A program made the translations under genes and the position numbers. A DNA stretch of 44,603 nt, taken from contig NZ_CALIIU010000036.1 of assembly GCF_938017775.1 (NCBI RefSeq), positions 1-44,603 of the forward strand. Direction: 5' to 3'. Source of the DNA: an uncultured Campylobacter sp. GTDB lineage: Bacteria; Campylobacterota; Campylobacteria; Campylobacterales; Campylobacteraceae. Under the pieces are notes generated by a model that was not told where the DNA came from, ran no database searches, and saw only the letters and a list, made by a program, of their open reading frames with translations. This document shows positions 1 to 8,301 of the stretch, one piece after another (the first letter of the stretch is position 1; each line of letters starts with the position of its first letter).

Positions 1-39
1 CCCCCCACTTAAATTTCGATAAATTTTTAAGGTAAGACG

Positions 40-116
40 CAGAATTTTATCTCACTCGCCTTGGATAAAATTTTATCTCGTTTGCTAAGGACAGAATTCT
101 ATCTCGCTTGCCTGGA
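40..116. repeat. Degenerate 26-bp tandem repeat, three copies
   Basis: Three consecutive units at 40-65, 66-91 and 92-116 share the pattern AGAATTnTATCTCgcTtGCC followed by a GGA ending, with a few substitutions each. A partial fourth copy may follow at 117. The repeat lies upstream of the DASS transporter promoter and no reading frame spans it. Its function is unknown. Its core uses the GAATTT/GAATTC words common in all gaps of this window. Confidence 0.6.
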
Positions 117-235
117 TGAAATTCGATGAAATTCTACGCCGCCTCCCCGTGAGCAACTAGAAAATTTAAACACCGGACACCATTAAAAACAATCTGTGAT
201 AAAATTTAAATCGCCTATTTAGTTGTTCGTTTTTA

Positions 236-243
236 TGTATAAT
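236..243 (+). promoter_or_regulatory. Extended -10 promoter of the DASS transporter gene
   Basis: TGTATAAT follows a T-rich stretch (GTTCGTTTTTA), the usual Campylobacter sigma70 arrangement with no -35 hexamer. The predicted transcript starts near 250 and would have a leader of about 130 nt before the ATG at 382. Confidence 0.55.
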
Positions 244-263
244 TTAAAATTTACACACGAGAT

Positions 264-294
264 AAGTGCCGTGTTACCGATAGTAACTGCACTT
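264..294 (+). promoter_or_regulatory. Leader hairpin ahead of the DASS transporter gene
   Basis: AAGTGC (264-269) pairs with GCACTT (289-294), and GTTAC (273-277) pairs with GTAAC (283-287), separated by a small internal loop. The 3' arm runs into TTTT. It lies in the predicted leader and could act as an attenuator, or merely as mRNA structure. A second inverted repeat, GGAATTT/AAATTCC, lies at 320-336. Confidence 0.4.
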
Positions 295-381
295 TTAAAA
301 ATTTAAGACGATTTGATTTGGAATTTATAAAATTCCCGCCTCATTTTTGTATCATAAGCCAAATCCAAAAAAGGAGTATCT

Positions 382-1854
382 ATGGAAGAACACAAAGTGG
401 AATTACGCAACTCCCGCTTACAAGGGCCGCTAGACTCAGACGTAGACGAGCTGGGTTTAGACAGGCTCACCGACACCGTGCCGTTTCCTAAGCGTGGCGT
501 AATTATCATGGCGATTGCCGCTGCTGTGGGTTTTGCGCTATATGCCACGTTACCGTTTGAGCCCAATGTCAAAAAAGGCCTTGCGCTGCTTGCTTTCATC
601 GCAATTATGTGGCTTACAGAGGCCGTGCATATCACGGTAACCGCGCTTATGGTGCCGGTGCTTGCGGTAGCTATCGGACTTGGTAAATTCGCTAAAGATG
701 GCACTTTCACGGCTGCCACCATCAAAAGCACGCTTGCGAATTTTGCAAACCCTACGATCTTTACCTTTTTCGGCGGCTTCGCGCTGGCAACGGCTCTGCA
801 TATGCAAAAGCTAGACAAAAAGATCGCGATGTGGCTAATCGCCCGCGCAGGCGGTCGCTTGGGTGTAGCTGCGATTTTAATCTGCCTTGCTACGGCGATC
901 CTTTCGATGTGGGTTTCAAACACCGCAACTGCTGCGATGATGCTTCCGATCGCACTTGGAATTTGCGCCAACATGGACGAGAGCAAAGATCGCGGCACGC
1001 TCGTGTTTTTGCTTTTAGGCATCGCGTATTCTGCAAGTATCGGAGGTTTGGGCACGCTCGTGGGCTCACCGCCAAATTTAATCGTGGCTCAAGCCTTGCA
1101 CTACAGCTTCGCGGACTGGATGAAGGTAGGTTTGCCGCTAATGTGCGTGATGCTACCGATAATGCTTGTGGTGCTTTATATAATTTTCAAGCCGAATTTA
1201 AGTCATAAAATAGAGATGGATCTGGAGCATATCCCTTGGACGCGCGAGCGCATTATTACTATCGTCGTATTTGCTCTAACAGCGCTTGGCTGGATATTTT
1301 CAAAGCAAATTTCAGCCCTTGTGGGCTTTAAAGTGGACGATGCTTACGTCGCCATCTGCTCGGCAGTCGTAATCGTCATACTAGGACTTGCCAAGTGGCA
1401 CGACATCGCCGAAAACACCGAGTGGGGCGTGCTGCTACTTTTTGGCGGCGGACTTACGCTAAGTGCGGTTTTAGGCGATTCTGGAGCTTCTAAGGTGCTT
1501 GGCGATCTAGTCGCGCACACTTTCGGCGGAGCGCCTACTTACATCGTACTTTTGGTAACGGCAGTTTTCATCATCTGCCTTACGGAATTTACGAGCAATA
1601 CCGCCTCTGCTGCACTTTTAGTACCAGTATTTGCGGGAGTAGCAGCGCAAATGGGGCTGCCAAAAGAAACTCTTACTATAGTAATCGGTGTGGGCGCAAG
1701 CTGCGCTTTCATAATGCCGGTAGCGACGCCGCCGAATGCTTTGGTTTTCGGCACGGGACGCATTCGCCAGGCGGAAATGGTACGAAGCGGCGGAATTCTA
1801 GCGATATTCTCCGCGTTTTTGGTTTCGGGATACGCGTATATTTTTTACTCGTAA
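382..1854 (+). CDS. SLC13/DASS family anion (dicarboxylate) permease
   Basis: This is a 490-residue polytopic inner-membrane protein of the divalent anion:sodium symporter family, which takes up dicarboxylates such as succinate, or sulfate. The two internally repeated SNT signatures are present: SNTATAAM at 179-186 and SNTASAAL at 405-412. These form the sodium/substrate hairpins. The length and about a dozen hydrophobic segments match the family. Residues 1-35 are a hydrophilic cytoplasmic tail. The ATG follows a good AAGGAG. The gene is monocistronic, with a hairpin 20 bp after its stop. The substrate cannot be read from sequence; a C4-dicarboxylate would suit a fumarate-respiring Campylobacter, but that is inference. 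Confidence 0.9.
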   Translation: MEEHKVELRNSRLQGPLDSDVDELGLDRLTDTVPFPKRGVIIMAIAAAVGFALYATLPFEPNVKKGLALLAFIAIMWLTEAVHITVTALMVPVLAVAIGLGKFAKDGTFTAATIKSTLANFANPTIFTFFGGFALATALHMQKLDKKIAMWLIARAGGRLGVAAILICLATAILSMWVSNTATAAMMLPIALGICANMDESKDRGTLVFLLLGIAYSASIGGLGTLVGSPPNLIVAQALHYSFADWMKVGLPLMCVMLPIMLVVLYIIFKPNLSHKIEMDLEHIPWTRERIITIVVFALTALGWIFSKQISALVGFKVDDAYVAICSAVVIVILGLAKWHDIAENTEWGVLLLFGGGLTLSAVLGDSGASKVLGDLVAHTFGGAPTYIVLLVTAVFIICLTEFTSNTASAALLVPVFAGVAAQMGLPKETLTIVIGVGASCAFIMPVATPPNALVFGTGRIRQAEMVRSGGILAIFSAFLVSGYAYIFYS

Positions 1855-1872
1855 AATTCCGTCAAAATTCTA

Positions 1873-1896
1873 TAGTCCGGGTATCTGCTCGGACTA
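1873..1896 (+). terminator. Hairpin after the DASS gene
   Basis: TAGTCCG (1873-1879) pairs with CGGACTA (1890-1896) 20 bp after the stop codon. Only an A/T-rich stretch follows, not a clean T-run, so it is a weak intrinsic terminator at best. Confidence 0.4.
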
Positions 1897-1985
1897 AATA
1901 TATTTATAAGATATATTTTTAAACTCCTAAATTTTCGGAATCTTTATAAAAAAATTCTAATTTAATACTATTTTAATCAGTTATC

Positions 1986-1993
1986 TGTATAAT
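1986..1993 (+). promoter_or_regulatory. Promoter of the amino acid ABC importer operon
   Basis: TGTATAAT follows T-rich DNA and lies 28 bp before the first permease ATG. It would drive the four-gene operon 2021-4951. Confidence 0.6.
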
Positions 1994-2020
1994 ACGCATA
2001 TCTTACGGAAAGAAGAATTT

Positions 2021-2674
2021 ATGGATTTTGATTTTATAGCTAAATTTAGCCCGATGTTCATAAAGGCGGGAATTTTAACGCTAAAGCTCGCATTTTACGG
2101 GATTTTACTATCCATCATCATCGGCTTTATCTGCACGCTGATAAAATATAAAAGATTGCCGCTACTAAGCCCGCTTGTGAGCGCGTATATCGAGCTATCG
2201 CGTAACACCCCGCTTTTAATTCAGCTATTTTTTCTATACTACGGCCTGCCGAAGCTAGGCGTTCAAATTTCGGGCTTTACCTGCGCGATCGTAGGTCTTG
2301 CATTTTTGGGCGGAAGCTATATGAGCGAGAGCTTTAGGCTCGGTTTTGAGGCGATAAAAAAATCCCAGATCGAAAGCGCGATGAGCCTCGGTCTTAGCGA
2401 AGCACAGATAGTATTTTACGTCGTGCTGCCGCGCGCCTTTGCGATCGCCCTGCCCTCCATCAGCGCAAACATAATCTTTCTGCTTAAAGAAACCTCGATC
2501 GTTAGCATCGTAGCGCTCGCCGATCTCGTTTATGCCGCAAAGGACGTGATCGGGCTGTATTACAAGACGAACGAGGCGCTATTTATGCTAAGCGTTTCGT
2601 ATCTGATCATAATCCTGCCGCTTTCGCTAGCGCTTACGCTGCTTGAAAAGCGCCTTGCGTATATGAGAGGCTAG
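2021..2674 (+). CDS. Polar amino acid ABC transporter permease (first subunit)
   Basis: This 217-residue inner-membrane permease belongs to the His/Glu/Gln/Arg (PAAT) type. The N-terminal helix at residues 10-35 is followed by the family segment SRNTPLLIQLFFLYYGLP at about 64-81. The cytoplasmic EAA-type loop is about residues 112-130 (ESAMSLGLSEAQIVFYVVLP), where the ATPase docks. It is the first gene of the importer operon, and the next permease begins 2 bp after its stop. It should dimerise with the next permease. The substrate is inferred from the CjaA-like binding protein of the same operon. Confidence 0.9.
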   Translation: MDFDFIAKFSPMFIKAGILTLKLAFYGILLSIIIGFICTLIKYKRLPLLSPLVSAYIELSRNTPLLIQLFFLYYGLPKLGVQISGFTCAIVGLAFLGGSYMSESFRLGFEAIKKSQIESAMSLGLSEAQIVFYVVLPRAFAIALPSISANIIFLLKETSIVSIVALADLVYAAKDVIGLYYKTNEALFMLSVSYLIIILPLSLALTLLEKRLAYMRG

Positions 2675-2676
2675 CG

Positions 2677-3333
2677 ATGGAACTCTTAAGCGGCGAAAAT
2701 TTAATCAGGCTTCTTGGCGGGCTTGGGGTCACGCTGCAAATCGCGCTTATCTCGATCGCGGTTTCACTCGTACTAGGCTTGGTACTTGGAATTTTAATGG
2801 CCTCCGGGCGCAGAGCTTTATACATTCCGCTTAAAATTTGCCTGGAGATCGTGCGTATCATGCCGCCCATCGTTTGGCTATTTATCGTATATTTCGGCGC
2901 GAGCAAGGCATTTGGCATCCACATCTCAAATATCGCGGCTTCGATCATCGTCTTTAGCATCTGGGGCGTTTTTGAGATGATGGATCTGGTGCGCGGCGCC
3001 GTGCTTAGCATACCCAAGCATCAGTTCGAAAGCGCCGAAGCGCTCGCATTTAGCAGATCTCAAATTTATCTCTATGTCATCCTGCCGCTTGCGATGAGGC
3101 GTCTGGTGCCCGCAACGATAAATTTATTCAGCAGGATGATAAAAACAACCTCGATCGCCGTACTAATCGGCGTCATAGAGCTCGTCAAGGTCGGACAGCA
3201 GATCATCGAAGTGAATGTCTTCCGCGATAATTACGCGCCGCTAATCATCTACGGAGCGATATTTTTCGTATATTTTTTGATCTGCTATCCAATCTCGGCG
3301 CTTTCGAAAAAATTAGAAAACAGGTGGAGCTGA
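2677..3333 (+). CDS. Polar amino acid ABC transporter permease (second subunit)
   Basis: This 218-residue PAAT-family permease is homologous to the preceding gene. It carries the family segment RIMPPIVWLFIVYFGASK (about residues 64-81) and the EAA-type loop ESAEALAFSRSQIYLYVILP at about 114-133. It starts 2 bp after the first permease, and its stop overlaps the start of the ATPase gene by one base, so translation is coupled. With the first permease it should form the membrane heterodimer of the importer. Confidence 0.9.
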   Translation: MELLSGENLIRLLGGLGVTLQIALISIAVSLVLGLVLGILMASGRRALYIPLKICLEIVRIMPPIVWLFIVYFGASKAFGIHISNIAASIIVFSIWGVFEMMDLVRGAVLSIPKHQFESAEALAFSRSQIYLYVILPLAMRRLVPATINLFSRMIKTTSIAVLIGVIELVKVGQQIIEVNVFRDNYAPLIIYGAIFFVYFLICYPISALSKKLENRWS

Positions 3334-4070
3334 TGGGAATTTTAGAACTTCATAAAATCAATAAATTTTACGGCGAGCTGCACGCGCTAAAGGACGTCAG
3401 CCTTAGCGTCGCGCAGGGCGAAGTCGTGGTAATCCTAGGCCCTAGCGGCTGTGGAAAAAGCACCCTACTTCGCACGATCAACGGGTTAGAGCCGGTACAA
3501 AGCGGAAATTTTATAATCGAAGGCGAGCGGATCGATCAAAATTTCACAGACTGGCGCAGGATCAGGCAAAAGATCGGCATGGTCTTTCAAAGCTACGAGC
3601 TTTTCGATCACTTAAATGTGCTGCACAACATAATCTTAGGCCCGATGAAGGTACAAAACGTCCCGAAAGAGGAAGCGATAACTCTAGCACGCGAATGGCT
3701 AAAGATCGTAGGTCTTGCGGATAAGGAGAACTCCTACCCCAAAGAGCTTAGCGGCGGGCAGAAGCAGCGCATCGCGATCGTACGAAGCCTTGTGATGAAG
3801 CCCAAGATCATGCTTTTTGACGAGGTTACCGCGGCGCTTGATCCCGAGATCGTGCGCGAGGTGCTCGACGTAATGCTAAATCTCGCCAAAGAGGGGCAGA
3901 CGATGCTAATCGTAACGCACGAGATGGGCTTTGCGCGCGCCGTAGCCGATCGCATAGTTTTTATGGACGACGGGCATATAGTGGAGATTAACGAACCGGA
4001 GGCGTTCTTTACCGCTCCAAATAGCGAGCGCGCGAAGAAATTTCTAAATATGTTCGAATTTAAAAAATAA
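3333..4070 (+). CDS. Amino acid ABC transporter ATPase (GlnQ/HisP type)
   Basis: This is the cytoplasmic ATPase driving import through the two permeases. Walker A GPSGCGKST is at about residues 36-44, and the signature LSGGQKQR and Walker B MLFDEVTAALDPE follow. The usual proline in DEPT is valine here, a variation known in this subfamily. The start is taken at the ATG 3333, which overlaps the previous stop (TGATG) behind AGGTGGAG. An in-frame GTG at 3324 would add three residues. The length of 245 residues is normal. It lies inside the operon, 20 bp before the binding-protein gene. Confidence 0.93.
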   Translation: MGILELHKINKFYGELHALKDVSLSVAQGEVVVILGPSGCGKSTLLRTINGLEPVQSGNFIIEGERIDQNFTDWRRIRQKIGMVFQSYELFDHLNVLHNIILGPMKVQNVPKEEAITLAREWLKIVGLADKENSYPKELSGGQKQRIAIVRSLVMKPKIMLFDEVTAALDPEIVREVLDVMLNLAKEGQTMLIVTHEMGFARAVADRIVFMDDGHIVEINEPEAFFTAPNSERAKKFLNMFEFKK

Positions 4071-4090
4071 ATTTTAATAAAGGAGAAAAG

Positions 4091-4951
4091 ATGAAAAAAA
4101 CGCTAAGCACGCTTTTTATCTTAGGTGCGTTATTTTTCGCAGGCTGCAACGACGAGGGCAAAGGCTCCTCAAATTCCGCGCAAGGTTCCGCCTCGCCGCA
4201 AAGCTATATAGACGGAGTTAAAAAGCGCGGCGTAGTAAGGATCGCCGTTTTCGGCGACAAGCCGCCGTTTGGCTACATTGACGAGACGGGCAAAAACGCG
4301 GGATATGACGTGTATTTTGCAAAACGCATCGCAAAGGAGCTCTTAGGCGATGAGAGCAAGGTGCAGTTCGTGCTCGTAGAGGCCGCTAATCGCGCGGAAT
4401 TTTTGGCGTCGGATAAGGTCGATATCACGCTTGCAAATTTCACCGTCACGCCGGAGCGTAAAGAGGTCGTGGATTTCGCGCTACCGTATATGAAGGTAGC
4501 TCTCGGCGTCGCGAGCAAGGACGGCGATATTACCGACGTTTCGCAGCTTAAAGACAAAACGCTTTTAATCAACAAAGGCACGACCGCGGATCTGTATTTT
4601 ACGAAAAACCATCCCGAGATCAAGCTTTTAAAATTTGACCAAAATACCGAGACTTTTGGTGCGATGCTGGATGGCAGGGGCGACGCAATCGCGCATGATA
4701 ATACGCTTTTGTTTGCATGGACGAAATCGAACCCGGGCTTTAAAGTGGGTATCCGCTCGCTGGGCGATCAGGACGTCATCGCGCCTGCGGTCAAAAAGGG
4801 CAACGACGAGCTTCGCAAATGGCTTGACGATCTAATCGTGAAACTCGCGGACGAGAAATTTTTCCACGCCGACTACGACGCGACGCTCGCGCCGATATAC
4901 GGCGACGACATCAAGGCTGACGACGTCGTAATCGAGGGCGGGAAGTTATAA
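4091..4951 (+). CDS. cjaA: CjaA-like amino acid (probably cysteine) binding lipoprotein
   Basis: This 286-residue periplasmic solute-binding protein belongs to SBP family 3. It has a lipoprotein signal, with lipobox FAGC giving a lipidated Cys19 after a short hydrophobic core, so it should be membrane-anchored. From residue about 45 it follows Campylobacter CjaA closely, as I recall that sequence: RIAVFGDKPPFGY, VQFVLVEAANR, TPERKEVVDFALPYMKVALG, and the ending DDVVIEGGKL. The Arg of TPERK is the family's carboxylate-binding residue. In C. jejuni, CjaA is a surface-recognised antigen that binds cysteine. It is the last gene of the importer operon. The exact substrate is transferred by homology. 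Confidence 0.85.
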   Translation: MKKTLSTLFILGALFFAGCNDEGKGSSNSAQGSASPQSYIDGVKKRGVVRIAVFGDKPPFGYIDETGKNAGYDVYFAKRIAKELLGDESKVQFVLVEAANRAEFLASDKVDITLANFTVTPERKEVVDFALPYMKVALGVASKDGDITDVSQLKDKTLLINKGTTADLYFTKNHPEIKLLKFDQNTETFGAMLDGRGDAIAHDNTLLFAWTKSNPGFKVGIRSLGDQDVIAPAVKKGNDELRKWLDDLIVKLADEKFFHADYDATLAPIYGDDIKADDVVIEGGKL

Positions 4952-5540
4952 ATTTAGATTTGCCGTCTAGTTTAGCGGGCGATCTCACTAAGCCCCGCAA
5001 GCTCGCAGCGACGCTGGCGCCGTAGCTTTACCAAAACGGCGTCCATAAACGCCCATAGGCAGCGAGCGCTTTTATAAGCTAGCTAAATTTATCGATCTAG
5101 CGGCAAAGTTTTGCTCTCGCACGACAAATTTAGCCGAGCCAAAATGCAGCCTAGCGCGGATCGTCGCGGCAAAATTTAAGTCGCGCGCGGCGGCATAAAA
5201 TTTCAAGCGATAGTAGAATTCTAACACAAACTGCTCGTGCGATAAAAATTTATATCGCACGAGCAGTGATAAATCGCGAGCGGCCGCTCGCTAACGGAGC
5301 GGGAATTTATAAAATTTATCGGCTCAAAGCGACTTGTAAATTTGCGCGCGGGCTAAATTTCCGTACCGATCTAAAAGCCAAGCGCATAAGCCGCGCAACG
5401 CATACATTTCCACATTCAGCTACACAGCGCATTTGTACCGCTAAGCCTACGATCCCGCGCGCTTTGTCTGCATATCTGTGTGTCGCCAGAGCCGTATGCA
5501 GCAGCAGCCTCCGTCATACTCCACAGCGCCGCCGCCTGCC
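4952..5540. other. Gap without a gene between convergent genes
   Basis: I see no credible gene in these 589 bp; short open frames have low-complexity translations caused by AAATTT-rich DNA. The gap contains a perfect 15-bp inverted repeat at 5230-5267 and the palindrome GAGCGGCCGCTC at 5278-5289. Confidence 0.6.
5230..5267. repeat. Perfect 15-bp inverted repeat (hairpin)
   Basis: ACTGCTCGTGCGATA (5230-5244) and TATCGCACGAGCAGT (5253-5267) are exact reverse complements around an 8-nt AT loop. There is no T-run on either side. It lies between the convergent importer operon and the DUF3137 gene and may serve both strands as a 3' end structure, although it is about 280 bp from each stop. Confidence 0.75.
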
Positions 5541-6926
5541 TCATTCGCTCCAAATTTTACGGTTCAAATTTAGCTCGCTCACGATGCCTACAAGCGCGCC
5601 GATCTCATCTACGTAAAGCTCTATCGTAGCGTCCTGCTTTAGCGAGCAGTCAATTCTAGGCTCGAAATTATCGCGCCAGGTCTCGATCGCCACGTAAATT
5701 TTATCCTCCCTTAGCACCGCGTTTATCTGCGAGCCCAGCCTTAGATAGACCTCCGTCAGTCGCTGCATCAAAAGCGGCGTCAAAGCGTATCTGGCACCCA
5801 CCTGATCGGTCGTATAGACGTCGAAAAACTCCTCAAATTTCACGTCGTCCATATTCGCTCGCTGCCCGTATTTGCGCAGATTTCGCGAGTTTTTATGACA
5901 TACCCGCACCTCGCAGTTAAGCCTTTTGTGAAAGTCCGCGACGAAAAGCACTCCTTGAAATTTTACGTCGGTGCGAGTGCCGTTTTTGGTGCGCACTTTT
6001 TCGGCGGCGTAAAAGTCGCTAAAGCTAACCCGCACGCCCTGCACCTCCCCGCTCATCATATCCTCGCTCGATTGCTCGTTTATGTAGCAGTCGTAAATTT
6101 CAAAAAACTCATCCGTCCCCAGCCCGCCGCTTTCATCGTAACTAAGCTCGAAGCTTTTTGCGATGCTCGCGACGATCCTGCTTTTAAAATTTGATCTGAA
6201 ATTCCGTCTTTTGCTCGCCGTCAAAAGAGCGCTCACGATGCCGTAAACGGAGATGCCGAAAAATACGCCGGCCGCCGCTTCGTCCCAAAAGCGCGCCACC
6301 AGCGCGCCCACGCCGGTCCCTACGGCAACGGCGACGAGATTAGCCTTTTTCACCGCTTTTTGCAGCGCCGCGCGCTCATCCTCCAGGCTCTGTAGATCGG
6401 CTAGAAAGTTAAATTTTGATCCGCCCGCGCCGCCTTTCTCGCCCCCACCCTCACCTTCGGCGGCTTTGGGCCCAAACCTCTCGTAAGTAACGCTCATACG
6501 GCTATCGCTGTCTTTACAGCCGCTATCCTCGCCCGCTTCGGCTTTTAATACCCGCCCTTCGTTTATATCGGTGCTTAAAATTTGCCCGTCTTGCGCCGCG
6601 CCCTGCCCTAGCGCGCCTGTATTTTGCGCCGTGTTTAAGTCGCTAAATTTATCAAAATTTGCGCGCTGCGTGCCCTCATTTTTGCCAAAGCTTAAGCCGC
6701 AAAATAGACGGTAGAGCAGTCCGTTTAAAAGGGGAAAGATGATGAAAAGCGCGATTATAAGCCAGTTTGTATCAAATGAGACGGGTTCCGCCCTGGTATT
6801 TAAAAACAAGTAAAGTCCGAGCAGCAGCAGGGTTATCAAAAATGAGACGAGCTTGCTAATGCGCGCGAGCTTTTCGCGCCGTTTTTCAAGCAGGTAAAGC
6901 TCCTCTAAATCGCCGTTTCTATCCAT
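5541..6926 (-). CDS. DUF3137 family membrane protein
   Basis: I recognise the DUF3137 pattern in the C-terminal part (about residues 250-450: VSFSDFYAAEKVRTKNG, then LFVADFHKRL). The family has no established function. The first 25 residues are charged. Two membrane helices span about 25-75, a hydrophilic Gly/Glu-rich linker follows to about 160, a second helix pair lies at about 190-235, and the rest should be cytoplasmic. The start is set at 6926 because AAAGGCGG lies correctly before it; an ATG at 6947 would add seven residues without a better ribosome site. It is a single gene on the minus strand. Confidence in the family is moderate. Confidence 0.7.
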   Translation of the reverse strand: MDRNGDLEELYLLEKRREKLARISKLVSFLITLLLLGLYLFLNTRAEPVSFDTNWLIIALFIIFPLLNGLLYRLFCGLSFGKNEGTQRANFDKFSDLNTAQNTGALGQGAAQDGQILSTDINEGRVLKAEAGEDSGCKDSDSRMSVTYERFGPKAAEGEGGGEKGGAGGSKFNFLADLQSLEDERAALQKAVKKANLVAVAVGTGVGALVARFWDEAAAGVFFGISVYGIVSALLTASKRRNFRSNFKSRIVASIAKSFELSYDESGGLGTDEFFEIYDCYINEQSSEDMMSGEVQGVRVSFSDFYAAEKVRTKNGTRTDVKFQGVLFVADFHKRLNCEVRVCHKNSRNLRKYGQRANMDDVKFEEFFDVYTTDQVGARYALTPLLMQRLTEVYLRLGSQINAVLREDKIYVAIETWRDNFEPRIDCSLKQDATIELYVDEIGALVGIVSELNLNRKIWSE

Positions 6927-7106
6927 AATCCGCCTTTTGTAGCGCATTTAAGCGCCGGTTTTTGCCGCGCGTAAATTTAAACGTTCGCGCGCCACAAGTT
7001 TGATCGCCGCTAAATTTAGCGCAAAGCTCGCGCCCTGCTGCAAAATTTTAAAATTTGCTCCGCCGCTTTAAATTTTAAATTTCGTCTTTGTTGAACTGCA
7101 GCTTGC

Positions 7107-8300
7107 TTAATGCGGGCAGACCTTTAGCGCCTCTTTTAGCCGCCCTAGCCCGTCTTTTAGCAGCGCCCTAGAGGTCGCGATATTTAGGCGCAAAAATTTC
7201 TCGCCGCCCTTACCGTATTGCGCGCCGCAGGAGAGATACAGCCCCGTTTTTTCGCGGATGAAGCGCGCAAGCTCCGCGCTATTCTGCGTATAAGCGCCCG
7301 CATCGAGCCACATCAGATAGGTCGCGTCTTGCGGCACGACATGCACCTGCGGAAGCTCGCGCGCGATAAATTCCGCCGCGAATTTGCGATTTTCGCTGAG
7401 GTATTCGCGCAGCGCGTCCAGCCACGGCGCACCCTTCGTAAATGCGGCGATCGCACCCTGCACTCCAAAAAAATTCGGCTCGGCGATGTCATCGGAATTT
7501 AACGCCTTTGAAATTTTATGACGTAAGCGCTTATCTGCGGCAAAGACCGCCGCGCTTTGCAGCCCCGCGATGTTAAACGCCTTCGTGGGCGCGATTATGC
7601 TGGCCGAAATCCTCTCGCAGCTCTTGCTTGCCGCAGCAAATGGCGTGTAACGCACGCCCGGCTCGGTCAGATCGCAATGCACCTCATCGCTAAGCACCGT
7701 AACGCCGTGCTTCTCGCACAGCTCGCCGATGCGGGCAAGATCGTCTCTGCTAAAGGTGCGGCCGACCGGATTGTGCGGATTACAAAGGATAAAAAGCGTC
7801 GTCTGCGGTTCGGCAAGCTTAGCCTCCAAATCCTCCCAATCGATACTATAATCGCCGTTAGCATAGGCAAGCTCATTTTCCATAGGCACGCGGGCGGCGT
7901 TTTTAATGCAGTAGTAAAAGCAGTTGTAAACGGGGCTCATCAGCAGCACGTTTTCGGCGGGCGAGGTGAGCTTGCGGATGATCGAATCAATCGCAGGCAG
8001 CGTGCCGCCGGCATAGATCAGCCACTCCTTTTGAATTTCATAATCGTGGCGCGCGAGCCACCAGCCTTGATACGCGCTGCGCCATTCATCATCTACAAGC
8101 GAATAGCCCAAAACCCGCTCGTTCAGCCGCTTTTGCAAAGCCTCGATGATCTCGGGCGCTACGGCGAAATCCATATCCGCAACCCACATCGGAAGCTCAT
8201 TCTCGCCTACGTCCCATTTAAGCGACTTCGTGCCGCGGCGGTTTGGCAGAGTGTCGAAGTCGTATTTCTCCTTGCCACTTATAAAATCAAAAAGTCCCAT
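7107..8300 (-). CDS. malY: MalY/PatB-type PLP aminotransferase (cystathionine beta-lyase)
   Basis: This 397-residue cytosolic fold-type I PLP enzyme matches the MalY/PatB subfamily. The N-terminal MWVADMDF segment (38-45), CNPHNPVGR (173-181), SDEVHCDL (204-211) and the PLP lysine in APTKAFNIAG (Lys240) are all in place. Family members cleave C-S bonds of cystathionine or cysteine, giving homocysteine or pyruvate, ammonia and sulfide. The gene begins one base after the stop of the DUF3737 gene (TAAGATG), so the two are translationally coupled. The precise substrate is not readable, and the symbol follows the family. Confidence 0.88.
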   Translation of the reverse strand: MGLFDFISGKEKYDFDTLPNRRGTKSLKWDVGENELPMWVADMDFAVAPEIIEALQKRLNERVLGYSLVDDEWRSAYQGWWLARHDYEIQKEWLIYAGGTLPAIDSIIRKLTSPAENVLLMSPVYNCFYYCIKNAARVPMENELAYANGDYSIDWEDLEAKLAEPQTTLFILCNPHNPVGRTFSRDDLARIGELCEKHGVTVLSDEVHCDLTEPGVRYTPFAAASKSCERISASIIAPTKAFNIAGLQSAAVFAADKRLRHKISKALNSDDIAEPNFFGVQGAIAAFTKGAPWLDALREYLSENRKFAAEFIARELPQVHVVPQDATYLMWLDAGAYTQNSAELARFIREKTGLYLSCGAQYGKGGEKFLRLNIATSRALLKDGLGRLKEALKVCPH

Positions 8301-8301
8301 C

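Noticed and set aside
303..1055. Long minus-strand frame of 250 codons
   Set aside because: It is antisense to the DASS transporter gene, whose SNT motifs and family match are clear; its translation is Ala/Ser/Pro-rich without motifs.
5266..5616. Plus-strand frame in the gap before the DUF3137 gene
   Set aside because: No ribosome site, basic low-complexity translation, and it overlaps the end of a supported gene.
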